Assembly (NCBI GenBank): GCA_934045075.1
Contig: OW203726.1
Span: forward strand, 1,659,535-1,723,534
Origin: Yponomeuta sedellus
Taxonomy: Eukaryota; Arthropoda; Insecta; Lepidoptera; Yponomeutidae
Length of the DNA stretch: 64,000 nucleotides
Direction of reading: 5' to 3'
Numbering within the stretch: the first letter of the stretch is position 1; every line of letters begins with the position of its first letter. Below, piece by piece: positions 22,015 through 33,643 of this stretch. The notes below the pieces were generated by a model. It was not told the origin of the DNA. It ran no database searches and was given only the letters and a program-made list of their open reading frames with translations. The translations under genes were made by a program, and so were the position numbers.

Positions 22015-22480
22015 CTCGCGGCTCGCGGGCGAGTGCGCTGCGGTCCGATCGCGTCGGCGGCCGGCGCGCGACTGCCGGCCGCGGCGCGTGAATCAGCCGG
22101 CCCCGCCTACACCGAAATAGTCTGCCGCCGCTGCACGCGTCTGATTTATCTCGCGCAATGATTAATTTACCGAGCCGGGGCCTTTTGTGATTGTAATTAG
22201 TAGGTTTAGCGCCAATCGTCTGATTAGCGCCGGGGTAATCGGCCGGGAGATAGTCCTCCGCAGCCCTATCTAATCTCTCTGGGTATGGAATGCCTTCGTC
22301 GTCTGTTACTATTCAAATTATCGTACGGACGTAAACAAACGGGCGGCGTGAAATCGGGGTGGGTTCATAGTTTTCATGTTTCGTAGCGGCGCGTAGCGTG
22401 CGCTACGCACGTAGACCCTCGTAGCATTGACCTCACGCGTAGACGAGTCTATGATGCGTAGACGCAGCTGATCGCATTCA
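22015..22480 (-). promoter_or_regulatory. GC-rich 5' flank of the secreted-protein exon
   Basis: CpG-rich sequence extends from the exon to about 22130, followed by AT motifs (gattaattt, gtaattag) mixed with GC-rich blocks. Near 22390-22410 is a palindromic gcgtagcgtgcgctacgc. Composition fits a promoter or 5' UTR region; no TATA box was assigned. Confidence 0.45.
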
Positions 22481-22489
22481 TTGCCATGT

Positions 22490-23245
22490 ATTCTACGAAC
22501 GGAGAATACTAGCTAAGAGGCCACCAGGGATTTGTACCGCGGTGCTTAAAATTAGCATATTTTCTTTGTCACTGAGCCTTAAAAACTATACTGATTTATA
22601 GCACAGACGCCACGCAAAAAACGGCAGGCGCCTAATTTACAATGCCACTTTATAAAGTCCCTCTAATTCGCGGCGTGATAAAACTGTACGCGGAAAAAAA
22701 CTTAAAATTTTATTACGGACAAAATCGATGTATGCAAATTGGCGTTGATTTAACAATGGATTGAAATTGGTCTGTTTAGGCAAAAATACTACAGAAAGGC
22801 GGCTCTTCGTACGCTTGGTTGGCCAATGGCATTGTGAAGATGGAAAATTTTTCAACATTTCATTGGTATACGTTATCCAGATGTAGACACATCTGGTCAA
22901 AACTTTCTGTTTCTTTTTTACTTCATCTGTGATAGTGTTAGTTAGTAGCTTTATAAAAATGTCTTGTTGTAATCCTTTCTAATCAATATACAGGTACTTT
23001 TTATAGTACCCTACTGTTTATCTATAAATTATTATTTCCAGACCATTTATCCTTCTTTCAAATGCCAATGACCTTATAATCCTTGCTACTCTGATATTTG
23101 TGTAAGATAATAAAGGGCTCAGAGGTTCTAATACTGAAAAACAATATATTTATTTATACGAAAACAAACACTCTTACAAAAACATTAACAATTGTCTTAT
23201 AAAGAAATAGACCTATAGTTTTCCGAATTTATAATTTTTGAAAAC
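22490..23245. other. No gene recognised
   Basis: AT-rich sequence upstream of the gene at 21589-22006. The short minus-strand frame at 22637-22900 lacks recognisable features. Confidence 0.45.
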
Positions 23246-23486
23246 AAAAAAATACTATATAGTATTTTCTAAGGTTAACACGAGCAGTAGACATAATTAA
23301 AACTGTTTTTATACGGATTTATGCTCGTTTATTACATTTTTACAATTTTCCAACGTTTCGGCACTTTTTCAGGTGCCGTGGTCCGGGACCACGGCACCTG
23401 AAAAAGTGCCGAAACGTTGGAAAATTGTAAAAATGTAATAAACGAGCATAAATCCGTATAAAAACAGTTTTAAAAAAATACTATAT
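23246..23486. mobile_element. Mini-PLE: two inverted pseudo-LTR ends with 15-bp TSD
   Basis: A near-perfect palindrome with ~85-90 bp arms is centred near 23383 (ggtgccgtggtccgggacca). Each arm holds tttccaacgtttcggcactt or its complement. The left side also has the tail aaggttaacacgagcagtag. The whole is flanked by aaaaaaatactatat at 23246-23260 and 23472-23486. The same pseudo-LTR flanks the endonuclease ORF at 42659-43574. Confidence 0.85.
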
Positions 23487-24164
23487 TTTTAAATTCCTGA
23501 AAAAGTAACCTGCAAGATTACCCAAAATAAAGCAACAATAGAATTACAGCTAACATATTATTTAGCCAACTTTCAGCCTAATAACTAAATTTTTGAATGA
23601 GTTTAGTGTGCTGCCGAAAATATCAATTTCACTCAACTTATCATTATAAAGTTTACATGTTTAAATGAAATTGAAATTAAATAATTTGTATTGCGTTATT
23701 GGGCAACTGGTTTTTAATGTGGAATGTTTTTTAAGAATCTATGTGTATTTTTAATGTTTGATGAAATTTTATGAATTGATTGTGTATCTGAATAATTTGA
23801 TTAATTTTGCATTGTTTGTTTGTTTATGTGAATGTCAATTTTCGTTTTTTTCGTGGTGTTATTTTTATTTAACCTGCTGTATTAGGTGGAAAACCTGTAA
23901 GAGCGGAGTTTATAATGAAATAAGATAAGTAAACAAATAAAAGTTCGTCGGATAAAACGATTCTGTCCACGGCGTGTGCCATCACAAGATAGTGAAAACA
24001 GGTCGCTCTTGCGTGACCCTCTACGGGAACTTTGAAACTTAATGATAAAATATAGGTCTGAAGATTGTGTTTAGTTAAAACTGTACAAACAATATTGATC
24101 AGAATAAACAGGAAAAAGGGTAATTAGCAAAGTGAAAATAGTCAGTAGTGAGTCGTTATTTATA

Positions 24165-24407
24165 CTATTTTTATTTTTAATGCACTAACCCGTGCTAAGG
24201 GCAATTTTAAAAACCTATTTAGAGGCTAAAAATTCCACCCATGCCGGGATTCGAACCCGCGACCTCTGGCTATCCGTGCCAGCGCTCTTTCCAACCGAGC
24301 TAATGGGCGACTCACCGGCATCAGTGAAATTTCGAACCTCTTTACACTATTCTCTATATTACGTACAGGCAGCGACATCTGGCTGAAGTAATTTTTAGCC
24401 TCTAAAG
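24165..24407 (-). mobile_element. T308 repeat with inverted 5' start
   Basis: On the minus strand: ctttagaggctaaaaatt (inverted start), part of the body, the tRNA-like domain (gcccattagctcggttgg, ggttcgaatccc), then the tail agcctctaaataggttttta and gcattaaaaataaaaatagt. The 64-codon frame across it is not a gene. Confidence 0.75.
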
Positions 24408-24469
24408 ATCACTCGTGCCCCTCGGCGGGGGCATAATGGGTTGATGATGAAGATGAATATTGTTATCAT

Positions 24470-24470
24470 A

Positions 24471-24501
<31 letters not shown>

Positions 24502-24645
24502 CATACATACATACATACATACATACATACATACATACATACATACATACATACATACATACATACATACATACATACATACATACATACATACATACAT
24601 ACATACATACACACACACATGCATACATACATACATACATAACCT
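24470..24645. repeat. (CATA)n microsatellite, ~43 units
   Basis: Nearly uninterrupted cata repeats, with a short cacacacacatg variation near 24608-24620. Frames on both strands (YIHT and YVCM repeats) are artefacts. It abuts the LINE-B 3' end, whose copies are typically followed by such a repeat. Confidence 0.95.
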
Positions 24646-24795
24646 CACGCCTGCATCCCAGAGGGGTAGGCAGAGACCAGGGACTGCCTTTTGCCACGAT
24701 CCTGACAGATCACCTTCGCTTCATCAACGTTCATAAGTCGTCGCATGCACGCACGCCGGCTCCGGGTACTTTGTATCTCCCCTTTTCCTAATACG
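24646..24795 (-). pseudogene. LINE-B ORF C-terminus with (TATG)n tail
   Basis: The minus strand reads the LINE-B end (…NRRACM-like, …DEAK…, SLVSAYPSGMQA-like stop) followed directly by the microsatellite at 24470-24645. It is 5' truncated. Confidence 0.65.
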
Positions 24796-24922
24796 TCCTC
24801 TGTGTGGTCGATGTATGTTCTATCATATTGTTATTTTTATTTTCGATATCGACTCTTATATATCCCCGCTGCTGAGGCACGGCATTTTTATTTTATTTTT
24901 TTTATTTTATTGTAATAAATTT

Positions 24923-25111
24923 AACTATATTCCTTTTTTCGCACTAACCTGTGCTAAGGACAATTTTAAAAACCTATTTAGAGGCTAATAATTCCACCCA
25001 TGCCGGGACTCGAACCCGCAACCTCTGGCTAACCGTGCTGGCACGTTAGCCTCTAAATAGGTTTTTAAAATTGTCCTTAGCACAGGTTAGTGCGAAAAAA
25101 GGAATATAGTT
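24923..25111. mobile_element. T308 fold-back with perfect 66-bp arms
   Basis: Arms at 24923-24988 and 25046-25111 are exact reverse complements (aactatattccttttttcg..., gcactaacctgtgctaagg..., cctatttagaggctaa). The 57-bp loop is the 3' half of the tRNA-like domain (ccatgccgggactcgaaccc). It is a compact inverted T308 form. Confidence 0.85.
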
Positions 25112-25253
25112 AGATTTCTATACATTTTATGAACATAGTTAAATGTGAAATTTATTTATGAACATAGTGAAAATAAATTTAACTGTCAGCAGTGAACTGC
25201 GAATATTCAAAGAAATCTGGAATGGGTCAGATTGAAAGAAATATAAAATATAG

Positions 25254-25579
25254 TTTAAAAACCTATTTAGAGGCTGAAAATTTCACCCATGCCGGGATTT
25301 GAAAATAAAAATAGTATAATCATGTGGGTACAGTGATATCGTTCCGATGTAAAACCTAACTGCAAAGTAGGTAGTCGGGGCTGTAAGTGATTCAATTTGC
25401 TTAAGCCAGATGTCGCTGCCTGTACGTAATACGGAGAATAGTGTAATGAGGTTCGAAATTTCACTGATGCCGGTGAGTCACCCATTGGCTCAATTGGTAG
25501 AGCGCTGGCACGGATAGCCAGAGGTTGCGGGTTCGAATCCCGGCATGGGTGAAATTTTTAGCCTCTAAATAGGTTTTTA
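25254..25579 (+). mobile_element. T308 repeat with inverted 5' start
   Basis: Begins tttaaaaacctatttagagg, catgccgggattt (inverted 3' region), switches at ~25305 to the body aataaaaatagtataatcat, then the tRNA-like domain (25488-25560) and the tail to aggttttta. The two ends are inverted repeats of about 45 bp. Confidence 0.8.
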
Positions 25580-25607
25580 CATTTGTGAAGTTAAAGTAGC
25601 AATCGAT

Positions 25608-25698
25608 ATCAACCCTTGTATGTCCCCACTGCTGGAGCCAGGTCTCTTCCTGCATCACAGGAAGGTTAGGCCATACTCCACCACAGGGGCCAAGTCCG
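25608..25698 (-). repeat. 5S-SINE 3' fragment
   Basis: atcaacccttgtatgtcccc, cactgctgg, cttcctgcatcacaggaagg and ttaggccatactccaccac are the reverse complement of the 5S-SINE 3' end. Confidence 0.65.
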
Positions 25699-25767
25699 TA
25701 GCAACAGCTTTCTTTGAGTATTAACGATTTTAAACAGGCTAATTTTGGAGGTTTTTGGAGATTTATA

Positions 25768-25855
25768 TTTTGAAATGGACACCTAGTTTGACTTGTAACG
25801 TTCATTAAGCCGCAGTTTTTGCGCTACTTCGAATAAACCCTTTTCATTTTATTTC
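25768..25855 (+). repeat. LINE-like 3' tail family (ttaagccgcag)
   Basis: cacctagtttgacttgtaac, gttcattaagccgcagtt and the ttttcattttatttc end match copies at 14566 and 28985. Confidence 0.6.
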
Positions 25856-26395
25856 GAAGAAAACGTCGTGAGGAAACCTCAAGGTGGAAATCTCAGTTCT
25901 AAGTAACGATCTATCTAAAACAAATTTCTTGTTTGCATTTGTCATACTCGTATCTAGTTTCTTACTTTGTCCACAATCAGACAATAGACTTGGTCAAGCG
26001 TTCGACGCAAGCGGAAGTTTATAAAAAAAGCGTTCATAAACCAAAATATTTGACCATTGAAGAAAGTTCCTTCCAACTGGTGGTAGCTGTCCAGGGTCGT
26101 ACTAAGGAACAAGCATTCAAGGCAATCTGCTACAATCGACTTACTCATAATTTAACTTTTTACTGCCTGCCTCAACGATTCTCTAATGTTTGTCGGAAAA
26201 AATACCTTTCAGAGCTAAGCTCGCCTTTGTACCTGTGATTTCTTATGCAATGACTCATTAAATGTTTCGTGTGCAATAAAAAAAAATAACAATTCGAAGT
26301 ACTCACACATAATATAAAACTCTCCCTCACACGTCTTTGCACGCATATTTGCTCCATTTCAGTTTAACCACATATTTCATTTTAATAACTTTATT

Positions 26396-26601
26396 TCCGT
26401 GCTTCGCAAGACATGTTTATGTGATGTAATAGCAGTCATTAAGCCATGGCCTTATGGGCGGCTTGACAACTTCTGACAGTAACGCCCGCTACTGTCTTAC
26501 AATCCTCCACCAACCTGGACTTGGCCCCCGTGGAGTATGGCCCAACTTTTCTGCGATGCAGGTATAGACACATGCCCAGCAGGGGACGTACAAGGGTTGA
26601 T
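26396..26601 (+). repeat. 5S-SINE, 5' truncated
   Basis: Starts at tccgtgcttcgcaagac and continues through ttatgggcggcttgacaact, caatcctccaccaacctgga to agggttgat. The 5S-like promoter part is missing. Confidence 0.7.
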
Positions 26602-26756
26602 ATGGAACTTCATTTCGGACTTTCTCTGAAGGTTTACACCATCGGTTTGTATGGACATTTATTTTTGTACGAACAATAACGCATAGAGCGCGTGCAAACG
26701 GGCGATGCAAAATTATTTACTAAAGTCATTGAACTACTTATACAATAAAGTTATTA

Positions 26757-27118
26757 CCCTCTAAATAGGTTTTTGAAGTGGCACGGGTGCATTAAAAATA
26801 AAAATAGTATAATCATGTGGGTACAGCGACATCATTCCGATGTAAAAACCTAACTGCAAAGTAGGTAGTCGGGACTGTAAGTGATGCAAACTTCTTCAGC
26901 CAGATGTCGCTGCCTGTACGTAATACAGAGAATAGTGTAAAGAGGTTCGAAATTTCACTGATGCAGGTGAGTCGCCCATTAGCTCAGTTGGATAGAGCGC
27001 TGGCACGGATAGCCAGAGGTCGCGGGTTCGAATCCCGGCATGGGTGGAATTTTTAGCCTCTAAAAGGTTTTTAAAGTTGGCCTTAGCACGGGTAAGTGCA
27101 TTAAAAATAAAAATAGTA
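26757..27118 (+). mobile_element. T308 repeat, direct form
   Basis: Starts inside the tail (ctctaaataggtttttgaag), then the complete body, the tRNA-like domain (26968-27042; tagctcagttggatagagcg, gggttcgaatcccggcatgg) and the tail again (agcctctaaaaggttttt), ending ataaaaatagta. It holds slightly more than one unit, as if cut from a tandem array. Confidence 0.75.
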
Positions 27119-27688
27119 CGATAAAGTGGAGTGAGAGAGTGGGTAAGATCATTTTATCAATAAAGAACAATGAAATAAATCATCATCATCATCAATCCTT
27201 TATGTCCCCACCGAGGGGCACGGTTCTCTTCCCCAAGGAAGGTCAATACACATAGGCCAATACTCCACCACAGGTGGAGCTAGAATATTTTGTGCATGTT
27301 TTTTTCATGAAATAAAGAGATGAACTTTTTTTATTTTAAACTTAATACAATAAAACAAATAAATAAATGGACGAACGTCACAAATTCAAGCTCTTATGGG
27401 CCCCTTTGGTGACTGGCTTTTGAAAATCCGCCTCTGTACACAGCGTAGTTCCCACAGTAGATTCGTCGGTCAGTTGAATGGGTGAGTATAGTAACGGTTT
27501 CGTCTGGCAATTTGTCAGCATCCGGCCCTTTCTGCGGGGCGCGGAGGCTGCGGGGGTTGGTTTAGGGCGGCCAAGGTATGAATGAGTTCTCGATCGCTGG
27601 TTGTTCGGAGAAAACTTTGACGATGCGTGTGTTCGATTGGGTGGACCTTGAGAAATGAATGACGAATGTTTGGAGATGATTGTGACAG

Positions 27689-27876
27689 AGGGCAGATTTT
27701 TCAATCCTACGACAAAACTTGTTAGTCGAATATCGTATAAAAGTATCATCTCAAAAATGTATTGTAATTGCCTCTCTTTTTTTATTTCAGATTGCACAGT
27801 GATTTTTTTTTTTTGGGTAATACTTTATGACACGCATTTCAGAAGTCGTGTATACGACGATTGAAAAATCAGCCCT
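27689..27876. mobile_element. MITE related to 7514-7962
   Basis: The ends agggcagatttttcaatc and gattgaaaaatcagccct are inverted repeats matching the 449-bp MITE termini. The interior differs. The TSD is not clear. Confidence 0.6.
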
Positions 27877-28098
27877 AAGTGACATAACTAATATTAGTAT
27901 TAATAAAAAAAAAAAATTACATTATAAACAGTTTTATTCACTAAACAACAAATACTCTTCTAGATCAGAAACTGTATCGTAGTTTCTAGATCGGCAGAGA
28001 ATCAAATCTGCCACTTGCCACGATTCTGACAGATCTCTTTCACTTCAATGAAATCAAATGAATCATATATTGATCAACAGAAAAACTACCCGCCCCCG

Positions 28099-28270
28099 CC
28101 CGGGTCAAACTACGAAACGAACTTTTCTAGTTTGTCTCGGGTCTTGGATTTATGTATTTATTGTATTAAATCTATCGTCGAGTTAGCACCTGTAACACAA
28201 GTCATTTATTTCTACTTAGTAGAGGGCTAACGAGATCTGTGTAATATGTCCATGAATATTTATTTTATTA
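28099..28270 (+). repeat. tRNA-SINE family S3, head missing
   Basis: The body gaaacgaacttttctagttt, gtctcgggtcttgga, agggctaacgagatctgtgt and tgtccatgaatatttat matches 920-1085. Confidence 0.7.
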
Positions 28271-28299
28271 TTTTTATTTATTTATATACTAAGCCAATT

Positions 28300-30220
28300 G
28301 CCAGAAATCTAACAACAATATTTCCGAAAATCATACAAAGCGGCGAAACAAATACGCGCAACGAAATCCCGGCCTCTCCCTAAACTCATTTAAAAGAGAA
28401 TTTACTGCAACATTACTTCCAGAGACACCCAGGTAGGTAACGTTCATTGACAGCCACTATCAATGGGGCCGCAGCACCTTACTTTTTTTCTCAAAAATGT
28501 AGTCATTCTTCCGGGATGACGGGGGCCGGAACTGAGGTGTTTTGTGCGAGATCCGTCAATGGAGTCCCACCAAAAACATTCTGTAAAAAATAGCCAAGTC
28601 TCGATGAAGCTGCTCGTTTATCTCTAAAAAGTAATGAAATCTAGACAAAGTCGTGCCAAGTCTAAGGTTCCTTACTGCGATTTCTTTATTATTATAGTTA
28701 ATGTTGTGTGACTGAAAATCCTGCGTTCTCGTCTTATCCAGAGGTTCTCAAATAGGGGCTGAAAATGTGGCGATATGGTTCCAGGTTCAAAAAATGTGTA
28801 AAGTACACTTTGTGCCAAAATAGCTACTATAATATTAAGGATTATTTAGATTACATTGATGTCTGGAATTCAAGCATGTAAAATTCACGAGTTTTGTAGA
28901 ATCTGTGTAAATTCTGTTAATTAAGGAATTTGAAAAGACTGAGTTTGGAGATTTTTTGTCAATTTTTTTTCTTCAAAATGATCCAGATTTTGAAATGAAC
29001 ACCTAGTTTGACTTGTAACGTTCATTAAGCCGCAGTATCTGCGCTACTTTGAATATACCTTTTCATTTCATTTCATTTCATTCCAGTAAAGATGGAACGG
29101 CAGTGTTTGCGTCGCGCTCGACTTGGCGGGGTCACTGCCGTGTCCCCCGATAGCGCCTAGCGTCGAGCGATGATATTTCTGGTGTTTATTTTTGCTGTTT
29201 ACCCAGGTAGAAGGGAACTAGGGATCAACAGGTGGTGCGAAAGTTGTGGGTGCAATTAAGTTATTAGTCGGAGTTACCGAGGGTTTCGCTTTTAGAAATG
29301 CGTGAGAGTCGGGCACGTGCGTTGGGATCGTAATTTTGGGGAGACAGATGAATTCATTGCTTTTTAAAGTGATACTTAGATATGTGCCTATTTTCAATAC
29401 AGTCTGCAACATAATTAAGTTATTAGTATGTATGTATATCCGTTACCTACTTAATTATTTATGTATAGTTTAATTAAGTCTATATAATTTACAACGTAGA
29501 ATTTCTAATTTCAATGTTTCTAAATTGCACCGACTACTCGTCTCTAATTTCTTTCTTATCTCCGTCCGCCTGGAGGATATTGATTTTAGTAAAAAAACCG
29601 CCAATTGTACTATATTTTTATATAATTTCTGTTGCAGTACTCTCTGTGTACAATAAAAATATTCTATCCATCTATCTGCGGTGGGCACGCATAGAAATGA
29701 AACCCATACTCTCTCTCAGAGAGAAATTATGGCCCTGCAGTGGGACGTTTATAGGCTATATAAAAAATTGCGAAAAGCTTACAAAATATGAGCGAGCTCT
29801 ACTTCCCTTTCACAGACAATGTTACCTGTTACAATTGTCTTCTTTCTTAGGGTGCGAACCCGTGTTTACTCCTTCGGAATTACCTCTTATTTGGTGTTAC
29901 GAAACAATGTGCCGACACCTTAATTTTCCGAAAGGAAAGCGAACATTTGTGGTGGCAATCTGCTAAGGGTCATAATATCTTTATCTTTTTGGTGCTTCGT
30001 TGGTACCTGATGTTTGGGTATCGTTGAAAAATACCTTTAGTTATCTAGTAATCAGTTGGTAAAAGACAGCTTGTTAAAATTTTCTACTGTCGTGAATTCC
30101 TCAACAAAATAAAAATCAAATTATAAAATAATTACGTTTCCTGTACGAGATCCACGTGACAGAATCGAGATTCTTTAACGTTTTCTTTGGATACTGCGCG
30201 TTCGAATTTGCTGTGATTAT
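28300..30220. other. No gene recognised; SINE and LINE-tail fragments
   Basis: Holds a LINE-like tail at 28985-29085, a GC-richer patch near 29095-29165, and an S1 SINE 3' part at 29670-29758 (tgcggtgggcacgc, then ccctgcagtgggacgt). The 150-codon plus frame at 29514-29966 spans this SINE and has no recognisable domain. Confidence 0.5.
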
Positions 30221-30223
30221 ACC

Positions 30224-30401
30224 GGCAGTCGTTGCCATGTCAGAGGCCTTGGGCGGCTTGATAAGTTCTGACAGTATGGCCCACCACTGTCTTACAATCC
30301 TCCACTAACCCGGACTTGGCCCCCGTGGTGGAGTATGGCCTAACCTTCCTGCGATGCAGGAAGAGACCGTGCCCCAGCAGTGGGGACATACAAGGGTTGA
30401 T
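30224..30401 (+). repeat. 5S-SINE, 5' truncated
   Basis: ggcagtcgttgccatgtcag, ggcggcttgataagttctga, ccccgtggtggagtatggcc, cccagcagtggggacataca and gggttgat. Confidence 0.75.
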
Positions 30402-30424
30402 ACCATAGCTGCAGTATAGTACTT

Positions 30425-31010
30425 CTTAGGGTTCTGTAATCAACAAAAAACCCTTATAGTTTTGTCATGTCTGTCCGTCTGACTGTCCGCGGCTTAGCTC
30501 GAAAATGATAAGAAATTAGTAGAAAGCCAAAAATAGGCATAGATATCCATATTACTCACGCTGACAGAACGTTAGAATGAAATTGAAAACTATCAATGTA
30601 CAGTATTTAGAAGTATATTATTTGTCTAACCCGCCTAATCGGTATTTTAAAATTGTTCATTCAAATATATTGTGGGTAGAATAAACACTTTTTGGATTCA
30701 GGGCACTATTTGAAAAATAATAATTTATGATGCTCATTTTTTTGTTAAAGTAGAACGCGCCTACCCCCATCACCCAGCTGTAAAAATTCAGGGCAGTAGC
30801 ACCCAATTATAAAGTTAGTGAAGTTAAACGTTATATAGATAATTAAAGTTAAGCTATTACTGCTGCGAAGGTGCTATTAAAAGAAAAACTTCGTACAAAT
30901 TACTTCGAAGAAGTCATTAGTCACGTAAAATCCCTGCTTCTACGGAACCATACAGTGCGCGTGGCCCACACGCACCTGGTCGGTTTTTTTTTGTTTGCAC
31001 TTTGGCCAAG
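30425..31010 (-). repeat. Dispersed repeat with ttagggttc...cggttttt ends
   Basis: On the plus strand it starts cttagggttctgtaatcaac and ends ctacggaaccatacagtgcg, then ggtcggttttttttt and cttggccaagtg. This is the reverse complement of the family seen at 14105-14450. It appears close to full length. Confidence 0.55.
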
Positions 31011-32290
31011 TGACAGTAAGTGATAATAAAATAAAAAAATGTCAGTGAACAAGAATAAACGGCGGTTTAGCCTAAGAAATTAAACTTTTGTTGCGATCCA
31101 AACCGAACGTCTCTTCATTGCACCGCTTTTTATAGATTTGTGTGAAAACATTTGGAGCAAATATCGCGACATACCTACCAGACAAGGGGTATATAAAAAG
31201 CAAATTACATAATTTTAAGCTTCAAATTAGACTTCAATCTCTTATCTTACAGCGTCGTAACTCCGATAAAAAGGCCTTATAATAACGCGTAAGTGTGAGT
31301 TTTACGTGCTTAAGTTTCATGTGTGCGTATGGTATGATAACTTTATAGGCGGTCGTGATCTCGCCACGGCAATTCATTGTCATGCAAAATGCCAAAACAT
31401 ATAACGGGCGGGTGATTGCCGAAAAATGCCTTAGCGCGTGCGCCGTCGCGGATGCGGCACTACTTTATTCCGGCTTATTTAAAAACCTATTTAGAGGCTA
31501 AAAATCCGACTTATTTATTTCTATTGTAAAATGCACACACAAACATGACGCAGCACGCAATTTCTTGACTAGAAACTAGCGAATGTGCCATTTCTGAAAA
31601 TTTCTGTGCCAGTAAAGATTGCCCTGGACATGGATGTGTATGGTCCTTTGAGGCGAAAGAGACATTTTATACGGAAAGAGTTATTCTCATTTGCCACGGA
31701 TAGATGACTAGACCTACAAGACTAAATATCAGCCCCAGTCTCTGGTGATTCGTTTTTCGAAATACTCTGATTGAATTTTGATGTTTCCCCACCATCATAC
31801 ACCGAGGAAATATAGCACCCAAAAAATAAATAAATCAGACGACCGTCCTTCACGAACCGAGACTTTTTGTGTCAATCCCTAATACAAGCCATCTCTTCAA
31901 TCAGCAATCGTAAGGGCTTAACGGATCAAAGAAAAGATTATTAACTTATCTCCAGATACTAACATACTCCTATACTAATTTGCTTTTTTGTCGAAAGAGT
32001 TCGACCAGATTCCTTTTTGATTAGCAGCGCTAAATTATAGTGATCCTTCTCTACTCACCATAACTAAACTCTGCGAATCATAGTGAAAGCTGGCCAGAGT
32101 TTACCAACGAAAAGTAAGTAAGTGAATCCTAAGTAATGTGTAGTCCTAACGAAAGTTGTAGTTTGAAAAAGGAGAGTAGAGAATTAATGAAATATAATTT
32201 ATTTTCTAACAATTTTGCCACATAGATGAAGAGCATGCGTGAAGAAGTGATACGAGTAGGCTAGATAAGCCTTTTCAAGTTTTGATACTC
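31010..32290. other. No gene recognised
   Basis: Unique-looking sequence. A 25-bp T308 fragment (aaaaacctatttagaggcta) lies at 31480-31504. The patch 31340-31460 is GC-richer with CpGs but has no assignable function. Confidence 0.45.
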
Positions 32291-32545
32291 TTTTTAATGC
32301 ATAACCCAGCAAGGGTTTTTAAAGGACAATTTGAAAAACCTAGTTAGAGGCTAAAAATTCCACCCATGAAAACAAATTTTAATACTTTAAACAGAGAATA
32401 TTTATTGTAAAGAGGTTCGAAATTTCACTGATGCCGGTTGTCGCCCATTAGCTTAGTTGGGAGAGCGCTGGCACGGTTAGCCAGGGGTCGCGGGTTCAAA
32501 TCCCGGCATGGGTGGATTTTTTAGCCTCTAATTAGGTTTTTAAAA
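32291..32545 (+). mobile_element. T308 repeat, inverted start, diverged
   Basis: The left end is an inverted tail (gaaaaacctagttagaggct, aaaaattccacccatg). It switches near 32369 to plus-strand body and a tRNA-like domain (gcccattagcttagttggga; gggttcaaatccc) and ends tctaattaggtttttaaaa. Confidence 0.7.
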
Positions 32546-32559
32546 TATTAAAGTTTTTC

Positions 32560-33590
32560 CAGGTTCCGTCGCGCTCCGCCGAGACAAGATGGCACCATAA
32601 GGAGAAACCAAGTAGAGCACCGTTCGCGACGCACCGCAGGGACCTGTGACGAGGCCTCAGTCCCAGCTTTCCCCGGCCACCCTGCGCGCCACTCGTTAGT
32701 CGCGTAATTGTTATAATTAAGCCAGCGTAATGTCGCCTCATCAATATTTATTTATCAGTGTATCAATAATTGCGAATGGGTGGACCCGGCTACTGAATTA
32801 TGAGCTTTCGGCCGAGGATGCTTGGCTCAGGAATTTTGATTGTAATGGGTAGGGTATGCGATTTTTGAGCCCCGAAAGGGTTGAGCCTTTCGGATGGGTG
32901 GTAATTAATTGCTGCTTGTTTTGGATATATACTTATCCGTGGTTATTTAGACTTTAATACATGTTATGTTTATATTAGTAAATTAGGTTGAGAACTAGTT
33001 GTTGTTCAGCGAATAGTAATTAAGTGAATAAATAACTTTTATACAATATCACTCATCCTGGCTCAGGACCCGGGTCTAATTTCAACACTGCTTTAATGTT
33101 GTAGACAGGTATTTTTGGTTCTCTGTTACAATTGCTTGCGTTGATTGTTCGTACGTCACTTAAGCAGGTTCTAGCAGAATACCAGCTCACTGGTTTTCCA
33201 CTGACAACCTGGGACAATGCTGAGTCTAGAACCTTTTCTGGTACCATGACACACAGCTCCTCCACCATCTAAGCTCACTTTGCTCATTTACTTTATCAAA
33301 TTACTGTAATTATTGGTATTTCTTACCTTAAGTGTGTTCTTTTACTGGCCATGTTATTATTTTTAAGTTTTTATGTGTGTTGTGGTATTTGAATAAATGT
33401 TTTTCTATTCTATTCTATTCTAATAATTACATAGTTTTCAATAGAATGGTATAAGCACGACAATAGTTGATATTTGCCTCAATTTGGTAGTCTACAAAGC
33501 AATAGTAGTACAATGTCATTCCACAGGTATAAGCCGCGCAAATTAAATAGGCATCTCTCGCAAAGAAGATGAAATACGAGTTAAGTAGAA
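32560..33590. other. No gene recognised; GC-richer start
   Basis: 32560-32700 is GC-rich and CpG-containing, and the following AT-rich stretch carries homeodomain-like taattg/attaa sites. Possible regulatory sequence, not demonstrable here. Confidence 0.35.
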
Positions 33591-33594
33591 CGGG

Positions 33595-33643
33595 TTACTA
33601 GACTACCGATAGTGTGGATCAAACACTATCGGTAGTCTAGTAA
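33595..33643. repeat. Perfect 21-bp hairpin, 7-nt loop
   Basis: ttactagactaccgatagtg+t is mirrored exactly after the loop ggatcaa. No terminator or coding context. Confidence 0.9.

Noticed and set aside
24395..24791. Long frames on both strands with YIHT or YVCM repeats
   Set aside because: They are translations of the (CATA)n microsatellite.
27378..27797. 139-codon minus-strand frame
   Set aside because: No signal, domain or splice context was recognised, and it overlaps a MITE end.
29514..29966. 150-codon plus-strand frame
   Set aside because: It spans a SINE fragment, has no recognisable domain, and lies in AT-rich DNA.
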